A program made the translations under genes and the position numbers. This document shows positions 52,736 through 60,930 of a DNA stretch of 64,000 bases, piece by piece. The notes under the pieces were generated by a model that ran no database searches, was not told where the DNA came from, and saw nothing but the letters and a program-made list of their open reading frames with translations. The stretch comes from Nocardiopsis sp. JB363 (GTDB lineage Bacteria > Actinomycetota > Actinomycetes > Streptosporangiales > Streptosporangiaceae): the NCBI RefSeq assembly GCF_900143625.1, contig NZ_FRFF01000140.1:1-64000 (forward strand), given 5' to 3'. Each line of letters opens with the position of its first letter. Positions within the stretch are counted from its first letter, which is position 1.

Positions 52736-53662
52736 ATGTCCGATTCCACGGATCTCGCCCCCGACGTCGCCAAAGCCGTACGCAGGCGCGCCGACGGGTT
52801 GGGGGAGCGGGCGATAGGGCGGATCTTCCTCGCACCATCGATCGCCTTCATGGCGTTGCTCGCGCTCTTCCCGGTGTTCTACGCCGTCTGGATGAGCCTG
52901 TACGACATCCGGGGGTTCAACCGGGACCTCGTGGGCGTCGAGAACTACGTCAGTGCCCTGACCGACCCCGGTTTCTGGAACGCCGCGCAGAACACGTTGG
53001 TCTTCACGGTCGCCTCGGTGTCCCTGGAGTTCGTCGTCGGGATGGCGTTCGCGCTCATCATGCACCAGGCGTTCGTCGGCCGCGGTCTGACCCGCGCGGT
53101 CATCCTGGTGCCGTGGGTGATCCCGACCGCGGTGGCCGCTCAGGTGTGGCGGTACATGTTCGACCACAACCCCGGGTTCGTGAACGCGGTGCTGGGCACC
53201 GAAATCAACTGGCTCCGCGACCCGGCGTGGTCGATGGTCGGCATCATCAGCGCCGACGTGTGGAAGACCGCACCGTTCGTCGCGTTGCTGCTCCTGGCCG
53301 GACTTCAGACCATCCCCAAGGACTACTACGAGGCCGCCAAGATGGACGGCGCCAACGTGTTCCAACGGTTCTGGACCATCACGCTGCCACTACTGCGACC
53401 CGCGATCGTGGTGGCGTTGCTGTTCCGCACCGTGGACGCGCTGCGCATGTTCGACTTCGCGTACGTGTTCTCCGGGTACTCGAACTCGCTGGCGACCCTG
53501 TCGGTGTACTCGCAGCGGTTCCTGGTCGCCGAACCACAGTTGGGCTACGCCAACGCGCTGTCCACGGTCACCTTCGTCATCGTCATGCTCGTCGGCCTGG
53601 CCTTCATCAGCCGGATGGGCCGCCACATGGTCGGTGACGTGGGGCGGAAGGAGAAGCGATGA
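52736..53662 (+). CDS. Sugar ABC transporter permease, MalF type
   Basis: A 308-residue membrane protein with six helices and the EAA loop (YYEAAKMDGANVFQRFW) that docks with the ATPase. N-terminal 25 residues are charged and cytoplasmic. It starts 8 bases after the binding-protein stop and overlaps the next permease by four bases (ATGA). Confidence 0.92.
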   Translation: MSDSTDLAPDVAKAVRRRADGLGERAIGRIFLAPSIAFMALLALFPVFYAVWMSLYDIRGFNRDLVGVENYVSALTDPGFWNAAQNTLVFTVASVSLEFVVGMAFALIMHQAFVGRGLTRAVILVPWVIPTAVAAQVWRYMFDHNPGFVNAVLGTEINWLRDPAWSMVGIISADVWKTAPFVALLLLAGLQTIPKDYYEAAKMDGANVFQRFWTITLPLLRPAIVVALLFRTVDALRMFDFAYVFSGYSNSLATLSVYSQRFLVAEPQLGYANALSTVTFVIVMLVGLAFISRMGRHMVGDVGRKEKR

Positions 53663-54561
53663 GCGCCGCACAGACCCGGGGGGCGACCCGCGCGGCCCAC
53701 CGTCCCAAACGAGGTACCCCGCCGGCCGTGACCGCGACGCTCAAGCTGCTGGGGCTGTTGGTGGTGCTGACCTGGTGCCTGTTCCCGTTCCTGTGGATGG
53801 GGATGACCAGCCTGCGCACGGGGTCGGTGGCGTTGACCGACCCGAACATCCTCAATGGACCGTTCAGTCTGGGCAACTATCAGGAGGTCGTGGACCAGGG
53901 CTTCCTGTTCCCGCTGCGCAACTCCTTGATCGTGGCGTCGGTGACCACGCTGATCTGCATCCCGGTGGCCTCGCTCGCCGGGTACGCGCTGGCCCGGCTA
54001 CCGCTGGCCGGCAAGTTCGCGCTGCTGGCGGCCACGCTGGTGGCGACCCTGTTCCCGCCGGTCGCCCTGGTCAACCCGCTGTACCAGATGTACCTGCAGC
54101 TCAACGACTGGACCGGGATCAACCTGCTCAACTCCTACGCGGGCATGATCATCCCGTACGTGGCACTGACCCTGCCGCTGTCCATCTTCATCCTGACGAC
54201 GTTCTTCGCGGGCATCCCCAAGGAGATCGAGGAGTCGGCCAAGGTCGACGGGGCCACCCCGTTCCAGGCGTTCCTGAAGGTGGTGGCGCCGCTGGCCGCG
54301 CCGGGCGTGGGGGCGGCCTCCATCCTCACGTTCGTCTACGCCACCAACGAGTTCCTGCTCGCCTTCTCGTTCGCCCCGCGCGACCTCGACGTGCAGACCG
54401 TCCCGGTCTTCGTGGGCACCTTCGAGAGGGTCGGCTACGAGAACCCGATCGGTCAGATCATGGCCGCCTCGGTGCTGGTGTCCATCCCGCTCATCGCCTT
54501 CGCGCTCGTCCTGCAACGCAGGATCGTGGCGGGGTTGACCTCGGGGGCGGTGAAGGGCTGA
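53659..54561 (+). CDS. Sugar ABC transporter permease, MalG type
   Basis: A 300-residue permease with six helices and EAA loop EESAKVDGATPFQAFLKVV. Coupled to the first permease by ATGA overlap. No ATP-binding gene follows; as in Streptomyces sugar importers, a shared ATPase (MsiK type) encoded elsewhere probably powers it. A terminator lies 18 bases after the stop. Confidence 0.92.
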   Translation: MSAAQTRGATRAAHRPKRGTPPAVTATLKLLGLLVVLTWCLFPFLWMGMTSLRTGSVALTDPNILNGPFSLGNYQEVVDQGFLFPLRNSLIVASVTTLICIPVASLAGYALARLPLAGKFALLAATLVATLFPPVALVNPLYQMYLQLNDWTGINLLNSYAGMIIPYVALTLPLSIFILTTFFAGIPKEIEESAKVDGATPFQAFLKVVAPLAAPGVGAASILTFVYATNEFLLAFSFAPRDLDVQTVPVFVGTFERVGYENPIGQIMAASVLVSIPLIAFALVLQRRIVAGLTSGAVKG

Positions 54562-54579
54562 GGTCGGGTTCACCCGAAG

Positions 54580-54624
54580 ACCGGTGCCCCGGGAGTCCCC
54601 TGCGGACCTTTCCGGGGCACCGGT
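54580..54624. terminator. Bidirectional terminator after the importer operon
   Basis: A perfect 13-bp stem (54580-54592 with 54612-54624) and 19-base loop, between the convergent permease and TetR genes. Confidence 0.8.
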
Positions 54625-54643
54625 GCGTCCGGGGCGCGAGAGG

Positions 54644-55195
54644 TCAAGGGAACAGGCAGGCGCGGGCCACACGCAGGAACTGCCCGCGCGGTTCCACCAC
54701 CTCGGGGCGGAGCAGCGCGTGCATGATGAGCCCGTCGGCGTAGGCGAGCAGGGTTCGTGCGGCGGTGCGCGGCGTGGTCGCGCCCAGGTCGGTGAGGATC
54801 TCGACGACCCAGGTCCGTAGGAGGTCGTGCCCGCGATCGAGGGACGCGCGCACCTCCAGGTCGTGGGTGGCCTCCATCGACAGGGTGTATCGGGCCACGG
54901 TCCGTACCCGGTGGGTGGTGGTCATCTCCGAGATGAACAGCGCCATGGTGTCCACCAGCCCTTCGACCGTGGTCACCTCCAGCCCGTTCAGGTCGGCCCA
55001 GTCCCGACGGTCGAGTTCCTCCAGACGTTCCACGACCCCGCGCACGAGGGCGTCGCGGGTGCGGAAGTGGTTGGAGGTCGAACCCTTGGGCAGGCCGGCC
55101 TCGATGTCCACCTTGCCGTGGGTGAGGGCGTGCGGGCCACGGGTTCCCAACAGGTCGATGGCGGCGTCGAGGGCGCGGGCTCTGGTCTGGGACAT
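54644..55195 (-). CDS. TetR-family regulator of the FAD monooxygenase
   Basis: A 183-residue regulator. The HTH is GPHALTHGKVDIEAGLPKGSTSNHFRTRDALV, in which the usual Y-F of the recognition helix end is H-F. The C-terminal domain is of the type often annotated TetR C-terminal domain 17/31. It is divergent from the FAD monooxygenase gene; two inverted repeats at 55203-55240 are its likely operators. Such pairs commonly control antibiotic-modifying or detoxifying monooxygenases. Confidence 0.85.
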   Translation of the reverse strand: MSQTRARALDAAIDLLGTRGPHALTHGKVDIEAGLPKGSTSNHFRTRDALVRGVVERLEELDRRDWADLNGLEVTTVEGLVDTMALFISEMTTTHRVRTVARYTLSMEATHDLEVRASLDRGHDLLRTWVVEILTDLGATTPRTAARTLLAYADGLIMHALLRPEVVEPRGQFLRVARACLFP

Positions 55196-55202
55196 GGGGG
55201 CA

Positions 55203-55240
55203 TACTACATTCGTAGTAATGGGGTACTACGATCATAGTA
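55203..55240. promoter_or_regulatory. Pair of TetR operators
   Basis: TACTAC-ATTC-GTAGTA (55203-55218, perfect) and TACTAC-GATC-ATAGTA (55225-55240, one mismatch), with starts 22 bp apart, so both lie on nearly the same helix face. They fill the gap between the divergent TetR and monooxygenase genes. Confidence 0.8.
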
Positions 55241-55272
55241 AGAACGCGTCGAGAGCGGACGGGGTGACATCG

Positions 55273-56307
55273 ATGCGCGGAACGGCACTGGTGGTGGGCG
55301 GAGGGATCGCCGGACTCGCGGTCGCCCGCGGACTGCTCGACGGCGGCTGGGAGGTGGAGGTGTGCGAAGGACTCACCGGCCCGCCCGACATCGGCGGCGC
55401 CCTCGGCGTGTGGCCGGGCGCCATGTCCGCCCTGGACCGGCTCGGCCTGGGCGAGGAGGTCCGCGCCCGCGCCGAACACTCGTCCATGATGAGGTTGCGC
55501 CGCCCCGATGGCCGGGTCCTGTTCGGTGCGAAGGGCCGCGGCGGCCACCTGGTGTCCCGGTCCGCCCTGCTCGACCTGCTGGTCGCGGCGCTCCCCGACG
55601 GAACCGTGCGGTGGAACACCCCCGTGACCGCCGCCGACCTCGCCCCCGACCACGGCCACGACCTGGTGATCGGCGCCGACGGGATCCACAGCCTCGTCCG
55701 ACGCACCGCCTTCTCCCGGGCCGCCCCGCCGCGCCCCCTCGGCTCCGTCGCCTACCGGGGAACGCTGCCCGGAAGGGTGGAACAGGTGACCGAGGTCTGG
55801 GGCGGGCGTCGGATCTTCGGCATCACCCCGCTCGACGCCCACACCACCAACTGGTACGCGGCCCTGGACCGGCGCCTGCTCACGAAGACCGAACTCGCCT
55901 CGCGCGACCCGGCCGTCCACGCCACCGTCCTACGCCGGGAGTACGCCGGTTGGTACGCCGACGTCGCCCGGATCGTGGCCGGTGTCGAGTTTCAGGGTGT
56001 GGACCGAAGGACCCTGTACGACCTGCCGGCGTTCGGCCCCTACGTGAGGGGGCGCCACGTGCTCATCGGCGACGCGGCGCACGCCATGGCGCCCAACCTC
56101 GGCCGGGGCGCCTGCGAGTCCCTGATCGACGCCGTCGCCCTGACCGAGGCCCTGGTGGCCGAACCTTCCCTCCGGCGGGCGCTGGCCCGCTACGACCGTG
56201 CCCGCCGAGGCCCCACCCGCAGGATCGTGGCCGCCTCCCGGGTGGTGAACCGGATCGCCGTCACGGCCGGGCCGCCTCGTGCCCGCGGGTCCGCCACCGT
56301 TTCCTGA
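55273..56307 (+). CDS. FAD-dependent monooxygenase
   Basis: A 344-residue flavoprotein of the p-hydroxybenzoate hydroxylase class: VVGGGIAGLAVARGL at the N-terminus, VIGADGIHSLVRR in the middle and VLIGDAAHAMAPNLGRGACESL near the end. It resembles zeaxanthin epoxidase/TetX/salicylate hydroxylase relatives. ATG 55273 is chosen; GTG 55264 is in frame nearby, and the open frame to 55219 would run into the operators. Substrate unknown; control by a TetR protein suggests inducible detoxification of a small aromatic or polyketide. Confidence 0.87.
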   Translation: MRGTALVVGGGIAGLAVARGLLDGGWEVEVCEGLTGPPDIGGALGVWPGAMSALDRLGLGEEVRARAEHSSMMRLRRPDGRVLFGAKGRGGHLVSRSALLDLLVAALPDGTVRWNTPVTAADLAPDHGHDLVIGADGIHSLVRRTAFSRAAPPRPLGSVAYRGTLPGRVEQVTEVWGGRRIFGITPLDAHTTNWYAALDRRLLTKTELASRDPAVHATVLRREYAGWYADVARIVAGVEFQGVDRRTLYDLPAFGPYVRGRHVLIGDAAHAMAPNLGRGACESLIDAVALTEALVAEPSLRRALARYDRARRGPTRRIVAASRVVNRIAVTAGPPRARGSATVS

Positions 56308-56346
56308 CCCGGGTCGGTGGGGTTTTCCCGAGTCGCCGCGCCCGGC

Positions 56347-58236
56347 TCAGTTCGGGGACGCCCCGGCGGCCACCTGACCGTCGTGATCGGACCGCTCACG
56401 GCCGCGTTCCTCGGTCTGGGCGATGTGCAGGGCCGCGACCAGCTCCTGGTAGAGGGTGTCCCGTTCCAACAGTTCCCGGTGCGTTCCCCGCGCGCGGATC
56501 CGGCCGTCCTCCAGAAGCAGGATGCGGTCGGCGTGGATGACCGTGGACAGGCGGTGCGCGATGGTCACCACGGCGCCGCGGTCGGCCTGCCGGCGGACGC
56601 TCTCGGTGATGGCGGCCTCGGTGATCGCGTCCACCTGTGAGGTCGCCTCGTCCAGCAGCAGCACGTCCGGGGACCCCAGTAGCGCCCGGGCCAGGGCGAC
56701 GCGCTGACGCTGCCCGCCGGAGAACGAGGTGGCGTCCAGCGGGGTCTCCAAGCCCTGCTCCAGCGAGGCCACCTTGTCGGCCAGTCGCACGTCGTCCAGC
56801 ACCCGATGGAGTTCGTCCTCGCCGGCCTCGGGGCGGGTGAACAGCAGGTTGTCGCGGACACTGCCCGGCACCACCGGGGTGTCCTGTTCCACGTAGGAGA
56901 AGTGCGCCCGGACCTGCTGTGGGGACAACTCCCGGTACGGTCTGCCCTCCACCAGCAGCTCACCGTGCTCGGGTTCGAGGAAACGCAGCAGCAACGACAG
57001 CACCGTGGTCTTACCTGCGCCGGACGGGCCGACGATGGCGGTGTGCCCGTGCCGAGGGATGGTGATGTCGACCCCTTCCAAAGCGGCCTCGGCCCCCGGG
57101 GCGTACCGGGCGGTGACCCCGCGCAGCTCCAGCAACGGGCTCCCGTGACCGTTGTCGGAGACCGCGGCCCTCGCCTGGTCGTCCGGTCCGGAGGACGGGG
57201 TGCGAGGGTGCCGCACGGGGGCCTCGGCGGTGGGTTCCAGGGGGATGGCCTCCACCTCGCGGATGCGCTTGGCGGCGGCGATACCGGACTGCAGGGTGGT
57301 CACGCTCTGGGAGAGCTCCATGACGGGGGTCATCAGCGTGAACGCGTAGAGCAGGAACGCCACCAGGGTGGAGACGGCGATCTCGCCGGAGGCCACCCGA
57401 AGCGCGCCCAGTCCCAGGATCGCGATGATCGCCAGCTGGATGCCACCGGAGGCGATCGTCCACGCCACCGCCTCACGGCGTACCGACCGGATGCCGTACG
57501 CGGCGGCGTCCCGGGCGTGCTCCAGGATCTGGTCGCCCAGACGTTCCTCGGCGCGGCCGGCCTTGACGGTGCGGATCGCGCGCAGGGACCCGTCGAGGAC
57601 CCCGCCCATCAGGCCGAGCGAGTTCTGCGCCCTCTCCTGGTTCTTGGCCAGGGTGGGCATCAGGGTGAGGAACAGGACCGTGACGATGGTCACCGCGATG
57701 ACGGTGACCCCGAGCAGGACCATGTCCAGCACGCCCATCATGATGAGTGTTCCCACCAGCAGGACACCACCGTTGATCAGGCTGATCACACTGCTGGAGG
57801 CGGCCTCGCGCAGCAGGACGGTGTCGGAGGTGGCCCGGGTGACGAGCTCACCGGAAGGGCGCTTGGACAGCGGCTGCATCGCCGCCCCGAAGTAGCGGCG
57901 CACCAGGGACGTGCGCGCGTCCAGCACGACCTTCTCCGCGACCGTGCCCAGCACGATCCAGTGCCACAGCCCGAACACCATGCCGCTGACGAACAGGCAC
58001 AACAGGATCGTCACCGGCGTCGCCAGGCTGCCGGCGTCGGACACCGTGTCCAGGACCAGCTTGATCACCATCGGGTTGGCCAGTTCCAGGGCCGAACCCA
58101 GCAGGGCCAGTACGAGGCCGAGCAGGAGCTTGCGCCGATGCGGCCGGATGAAGGACCAGAGCACCCGTAGCTGAGCGAAGCGTGGCTCAGGGGAGGGCGA
58201 GGATCGGGAATCGGATATCGAGGAAGGATCAGACAT
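56347..58236 (-). CDS. ABC exporter, fused membrane and ATPase domains
   Basis: A 629-residue half-exporter: six membrane helices (residues about 35-310), a linker (about 335-375) and an ATPase domain with Walker A GPSGAGKTT, Q-loop, signature FSGGQRQRVALARAL (Phe in place of Leu), Walker B VLLLDEATS and H-loop IAHRLST. It likely works as a homodimer exporting lipids or drugs. ATG 58236 lies five bases after TAATTC (minus strand), a possible -10 box. It is divergent from a TetR gene with a palindrome between. Confidence 0.92.
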   Translation of the reverse strand: MSDPSSISDSRSSPSPEPRFAQLRVLWSFIRPHRRKLLLGLVLALLGSALELANPMVIKLVLDTVSDAGSLATPVTILLCLFVSGMVFGLWHWIVLGTVAEKVVLDARTSLVRRYFGAAMQPLSKRPSGELVTRATSDTVLLREAASSSVISLINGGVLLVGTLIMMGVLDMVLLGVTVIAVTIVTVLFLTLMPTLAKNQERAQNSLGLMGGVLDGSLRAIRTVKAGRAEERLGDQILEHARDAAAYGIRSVRREAVAWTIASGGIQLAIIAILGLGALRVASGEIAVSTLVAFLLYAFTLMTPVMELSQSVTTLQSGIAAAKRIREVEAIPLEPTAEAPVRHPRTPSSGPDDQARAAVSDNGHGSPLLELRGVTARYAPGAEAALEGVDITIPRHGHTAIVGPSGAGKTTVLSLLLRFLEPEHGELLVEGRPYRELSPQQVRAHFSYVEQDTPVVPGSVRDNLLFTRPEAGEDELHRVLDDVRLADKVASLEQGLETPLDATSFSGGQRQRVALARALLGSPDVLLLDEATSQVDAITEAAITESVRRQADRGAVVTIAHRLSTVIHADRILLLEDGRIRARGTHRELLERDTLYQELVAALHIAQTEERGRERSDHDGQVAAGASPN

Positions 58237-58247
58237 GGTCTGAATTA

Positions 58248-58261
58248 GGTCATGAATGACC
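58248..58261. promoter_or_regulatory. Operator palindrome between exporter and TetR genes
   Basis: GGTCAT-GA-ATGACC, a perfect 6-2-6 inverted repeat 11 bases upstream of the exporter start, directly before the TAATTC box on the minus strand. Candidate site for the TetR protein encoded at 58303. Confidence 0.7.
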
Positions 58262-58266
58262 GATTA

Positions 58267-58296
58267 TTGTCAACCAAGTACCGATCCCTCTAGGAT
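58267..58296 (+). promoter_or_regulatory. Promoter of the exporter-linked TetR gene
   Basis: TTGTCA (58267-58272), 18-base spacer, TAGGAT (58291-58296), then six bases to ATG 58303; a leaderless mRNA is likely. A TTGACA on the minus strand (58273-58268) overlaps the -35 box and could serve the exporter promoter, though its spacing to TAATTC is long (20 bases). Confidence 0.65.
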
Positions 58297-58302
58297 GAAG
58301 AC

Positions 58303-58890
58303 ATGGTGAAGAGCGCTCCCGCAGAGGAAGAGACGAGGACCCGCGCGCGCACGCGCCGCGCGATCCTGGAGACCGCCGTCGACGTCCTGGCGGAGAACCG
58401 GGCTGCCCCGCTGTCACAGGTCGCCACCCGGGCGGGGGTCGCCCGCAGCACCCTGCAGCGCTACTTCCCCGAACGCGCCGACCTCGTCGCGGCCCTGGAG
58501 GGCTACGCCAACGAACTCGCCGACGAGGCCACCGCACGCGCCCGCACCACCGAAGGCACGGCCATCGAGGCCTTCTCGCGCCTGGTCTCCGAGTACTTCG
58601 GGCTGATCAAGGTCATCATGCTCTCCGTCGGCGGTGAGGAGATGGCCGCTGAACACGACGAGGAGGAGTGCGGCCCCAGCGACCTCGCGCTCTACGAACT
58701 CATCGAACGCGGCCACGAGGACGGCACCATCGACCCGCGCATCACGCCCCTGTGGGCCCAGCAGCACCTGTGGGCCACCCTCTACGCCGGCTGGACCTAC
58801 ACCACCGTCGCGAAGGTGCCCGCCTTCGAATCGCACAACATGTGCCTGCTGTCCCTCGTCAAGGCGGTCGGCCGCGAACCCCGACCATGA
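58303..58890 (+). CDS. TetR-family regulator of the ABC exporter
   Basis: A 195-residue regulator: basic N-terminus, HTH LSQVATRAGVARSTLQRYFPERADLVAAL, then a ligand domain with HDEEECGPSDLALYELIERGHEDGTIDPR. Start ATG 58303 with the -10 box six bases upstream. Divergence from the exporter and the palindrome at 58248 suggest it represses the exporter until the substrate binds. Confidence 0.88.
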   Translation: MVKSAPAEEETRTRARTRRAILETAVDVLAENRAAPLSQVATRAGVARSTLQRYFPERADLVAALEGYANELADEATARARTTEGTAIEAFSRLVSEYFGLIKVIMLSVGGEEMAAEHDEEECGPSDLALYELIERGHEDGTIDPRITPLWAQQHLWATLYAGWTYTTVAKVPAFESHNMCLLSLVKAVGREPRP

Positions 58891-58956
58891 CGAAGGGCCG
58901 GGATCCGACCCGGCCTCCGGGTCGACACCGGGAGGACGACCAACGTTTGACCCCGG

Positions 58957-58985
58957 TTCGACCCACCCTTGAAATCCGGTAGAGT
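58957..58985 (+). promoter_or_regulatory. Promoter of tRNA-Ala copy 2
   Basis: TTCGAC (58957-58962), 17-base spacer, TAGAGT (58980-58985), about 37 bases before the tRNA. Confidence 0.55.
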
Positions 58986-59022
58986 ACTCACATGCCGAGC
59001 GGGGAAACCGCCCGGCAGACCA

Positions 59023-59095
59023 GGGGCTATGGCGCAGTCGGTAGCGCGCCTCCATGGCATGGAGGAGGTCTGGGGTTCGAATCCCCATAGCTCCA
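59023..59095 (+). tRNA. tRNA-Ala(GGC), copy 2
   Basis: Identical in all 73 bases to the copy at 44650. The upstream sequence differs from copy 1 apart from the promoter boxes, while the first 25 bases downstream are the same, so the shared unit is tRNA plus 3' flank. Confidence 0.97.
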
Positions 59096-59099
59096 CAAG

Positions 59100-59156
59100 A
59101 CTCAGGGCGATCCTGCTCGCGCGTGAACGCGCTCGCCGGGTCGCCTTTGTCGTTTC
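59100..59156 (+). repeat. Single diverged copy of the tRNA-flanking terminator repeat
   Basis: Begins like the 89-bp unit and ends with the same CGGGTCGCCTTTGTCGTTTC, but the centre is changed to GCGCG-TGAA-CGCGC, keeping the hairpin with different bases. Such compensatory change argues that the hairpin (terminator) is selected. The stop of the convergent SDR gene abuts it. Confidence 0.8.
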
Positions 59157-60008
59157 TCACGGGGGAGTCCCCGGGGCCAGGCCGACTAGGAGGGCCTCCG
59201 TCAGCTCGCTGAGCCTGGTTGCGTCGCCCGGGTCGAGAGTGGGCAGGTCCAGTGGCAATCGCCGGCTTCGATCGATCGCGGTCAGGGGCCGGGAGGGCGG
59301 ACTGTCGACGAAACCGTGGATCGGAGCGATGGCCTTTTCCACCGGACGGGCCGCGAGCAGCGCCATCGCCTTGAGCACCAGACGTAGGGGCGGTGCCAGG
59401 GGTGTCAGGTCGCCGCTTCGGGTGAAACCGGGGTGATAGAGCATCTGGGGCACTCGTTCGCCATGGCGGCGGGCGTGGTCCACCCCCAAGAGATCGTTGG
59501 CCCGACCGGCCTGGAGCTGGGCCGTCACCATGCCGTATCCGCGTTCCAAATGCGGGTCGTTCCAGTGGATCCCGCCCTTGGTCATGCCTACGCCGGCGAC
59601 GTTGACGATGACCGGGGCCGGTGCGCGGGCCAGTGCCGGGGTCAAACCGTGGCAGAGCAGGTACCGACTCAGGTAGTAGAGCGCGAACGTACGCTCCAGG
59701 CCTTCGGGGGTCATCGTTCGGGTGGGGGATTGGCGGTTGGCGAACAGAACGAGGGCGTCCACGTGCTCGTGGTCAGTGGTGATCCGGGTGATCGCCTCGC
59801 GGGTGCCGGCGACGGTGCTCAGGTCCGCCCTCAGGAACTCGACCCGCCCTGGCGGGGCCTGCTCGATGAGGCGCGTGCCTTTCCCCGGGTCGCTGCCGAT
59901 CGCGACCACGTGGTCGCCGAGGGCGGCCCGGGCCAGGGCCAACGCGCGTCCCATGCCGTCGGTGCCACCGCTGACCACGAGGGTGCGGGGGCGTCGTGCG
60001 GTCACCAT
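59157..60008 (-). CDS. SDR-family protein with degenerate active site
   Basis: A 283-residue protein of the SDR fold: SGGTDGMGRALALARAAL at the cofactor site and DALVLFANRQSP where NNAG is usual. The Tyr-x3-Lys pair is not evident: the helix after VIVNVAGVGM lacks the normal YxxxK. It may act as an NAD(P)-binding, atypical SDR. ATG 60008 gives the fold at residue 7; the longer frame to 60401 overlaps the divergent HxlR gene. Control by HxlR is likely. Confidence 0.78.
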   Translation of the reverse strand: MVTARRPRTLVVSGGTDGMGRALALARAALGDHVVAIGSDPGKGTRLIEQAPPGRVEFLRADLSTVAGTREAITRITTDHEHVDALVLFANRQSPTRTMTPEGLERTFALYYLSRYLLCHGLTPALARAPAPVIVNVAGVGMTKGGIHWNDPHLERGYGMVTAQLQAGRANDLLGVDHARRHGERVPQMLYHPGFTRSGDLTPLAPPLRLVLKAMALLAARPVEKAIAPIHGFVDSPPSRPLTAIDRSRRLPLDLPTLDPGDATRLSELTEALLVGLAPGTPP

Positions 60009-60086
60009 GGCTGCTCCAGAGTGGGAGGTGCGGGTGGGCACTACGATTCTCGGCAACCCCGTCGACGGAGGGAAGAAGGCACTTTC

Positions 60087-60494
60087 ATGACCGATACGCA
60101 CACGGATGTGCCCTCTGTCGTGACCGAGGAACTTCCCGACCCGGTCCCGGCACAGGAGTACGAGGAATGTCCGGTCACCGTCACCCTGCGCAGGGTGGGG
60201 GACAAGTGGACTCTGCTGCTCCTGGTCCTGCTGGGGAGAGGACCGCGCCGATTCAATCGACTCCACCGTGAGATCGAGGGCATCAGTCAGCGGATGCTCA
60301 CACGGACGCTCCGGAGCCTTGAAACGGACGGTCTGATCCACAGAGAGGTATTTCCCACCGTGCCACCGAGCGTCGAGTACAGCCTCACCCCGCTCGGGCA
60401 CAGCCTGCTACCGGCCCTGTCGGCACTGGCCGACTGGGCGGTCGAACACGGGGACGAACTCGTTCGCGCCCGGGCGGGTTCAGACGGAGCCTGA
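60087..60494 (+). CDS. HxlR-family regulator
   Basis: A 135-residue winged-helix regulator with the family signature ECPVTVTLRRVGDKWTLLLL (Cys about residue 29), RFNRLHREIEGISQRMLTRTLRSLE and EYSLTPLG. The Cys in this position can respond to electrophiles or oxidants in HxlR proteins such as YodB/HypR. ATG 60087 has GAAGAAGG upstream. It is divergent from the SDR gene, a common pairing for quinone or aldehyde stress. Confidence 0.88.
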   Translation: MTDTHTDVPSVVTEELPDPVPAQEYEECPVTVTLRRVGDKWTLLLLVLLGRGPRRFNRLHREIEGISQRMLTRTLRSLETDGLIHREVFPTVPPSVEYSLTPLGHSLLPALSALADWAVEHGDELVRARAGSDGA

Positions 60495-60689
60495 CTCCGG
60501 GTCCGCCGCCTGGCGGGCGACCAGGGCCAGGAACTCTGGATCCGAGGAGATCAGACGCTCTACCTCGGTGCCGTCGTCACAGGTCAGCAGGGACACGGTG
60601 GCACGGGCGGGGGTCTGCTCGACCACGCGCCACGGCGCCCCGTGCTCCTCCCACCGCAGCAGTGCTCTCACCTGGGGGTTCTCGGACAT
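60480..60689 (-). CDS. Small conserved-looking hypothetical protein
   Basis: A 69-residue acidic protein starting at ATG 60689 behind AGGGGAGAGG. Composition and codon bias look genuine (SENPQVRALLRWEEHG...). No family recognised. Its 3' end overlaps the 3' end of the convergent HxlR gene by 15 bases. Confidence 0.6.
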   Translation of the reverse strand: MSENPQVRALLRWEEHGAPWRVVEQTPARATVSLLTCDDGTEVERLISSDPEFLALVARQAADPESGSV

Positions 60690-60830
60690 GACACCGCCTC
60701 TCCCCTTCAGGATAGAACTCCGGTCCGGCCGGGATTCCGGCGGGCCGGGCGAGGACGTGTCGTGGTAGGGACACCACCCCCGCACACCCACGTGCGCCGA
60801 AACACGTCCGATCCACCCCCGCACATCCGT

Positions 60831-60836
60831 TAGACT
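60831..60836 (+). promoter_or_regulatory. -10 box of tRNA-Ala copy 3
   Basis: TAGACT, 17 bases before the tRNA. The -35 is weak (TCCGAT at 60807-60812, spacing 18). Confidence 0.45.
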
Positions 60837-60853
60837 TCAAAGCACAGCTTCAC

Positions 60854-60926
60854 GGGGCTATGGCGCAGTCGGTAGCGCGCCTCCATGGCATGGAGGAGGT
60901 CTGGGGTTCGAATCCCCATAGCTCCA
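60854..60926 (+). tRNA. tRNA-Ala(GGC), copy 3
   Basis: Identical to the copies at 44650 and 59023 over 73 bases, again with the same immediate 3' flank. Confidence 0.97.
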
Positions 60927-60930
60927 CAAG

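Noticed and set aside
44650-59095. Integrative element inserted at tRNA-Ala
   Set aside because: Direct repeats are full tRNA genes with their own promoters, and no integrase, excisionase or replication gene is found between them. Recombination between copies remains possible and is listed as a finding.
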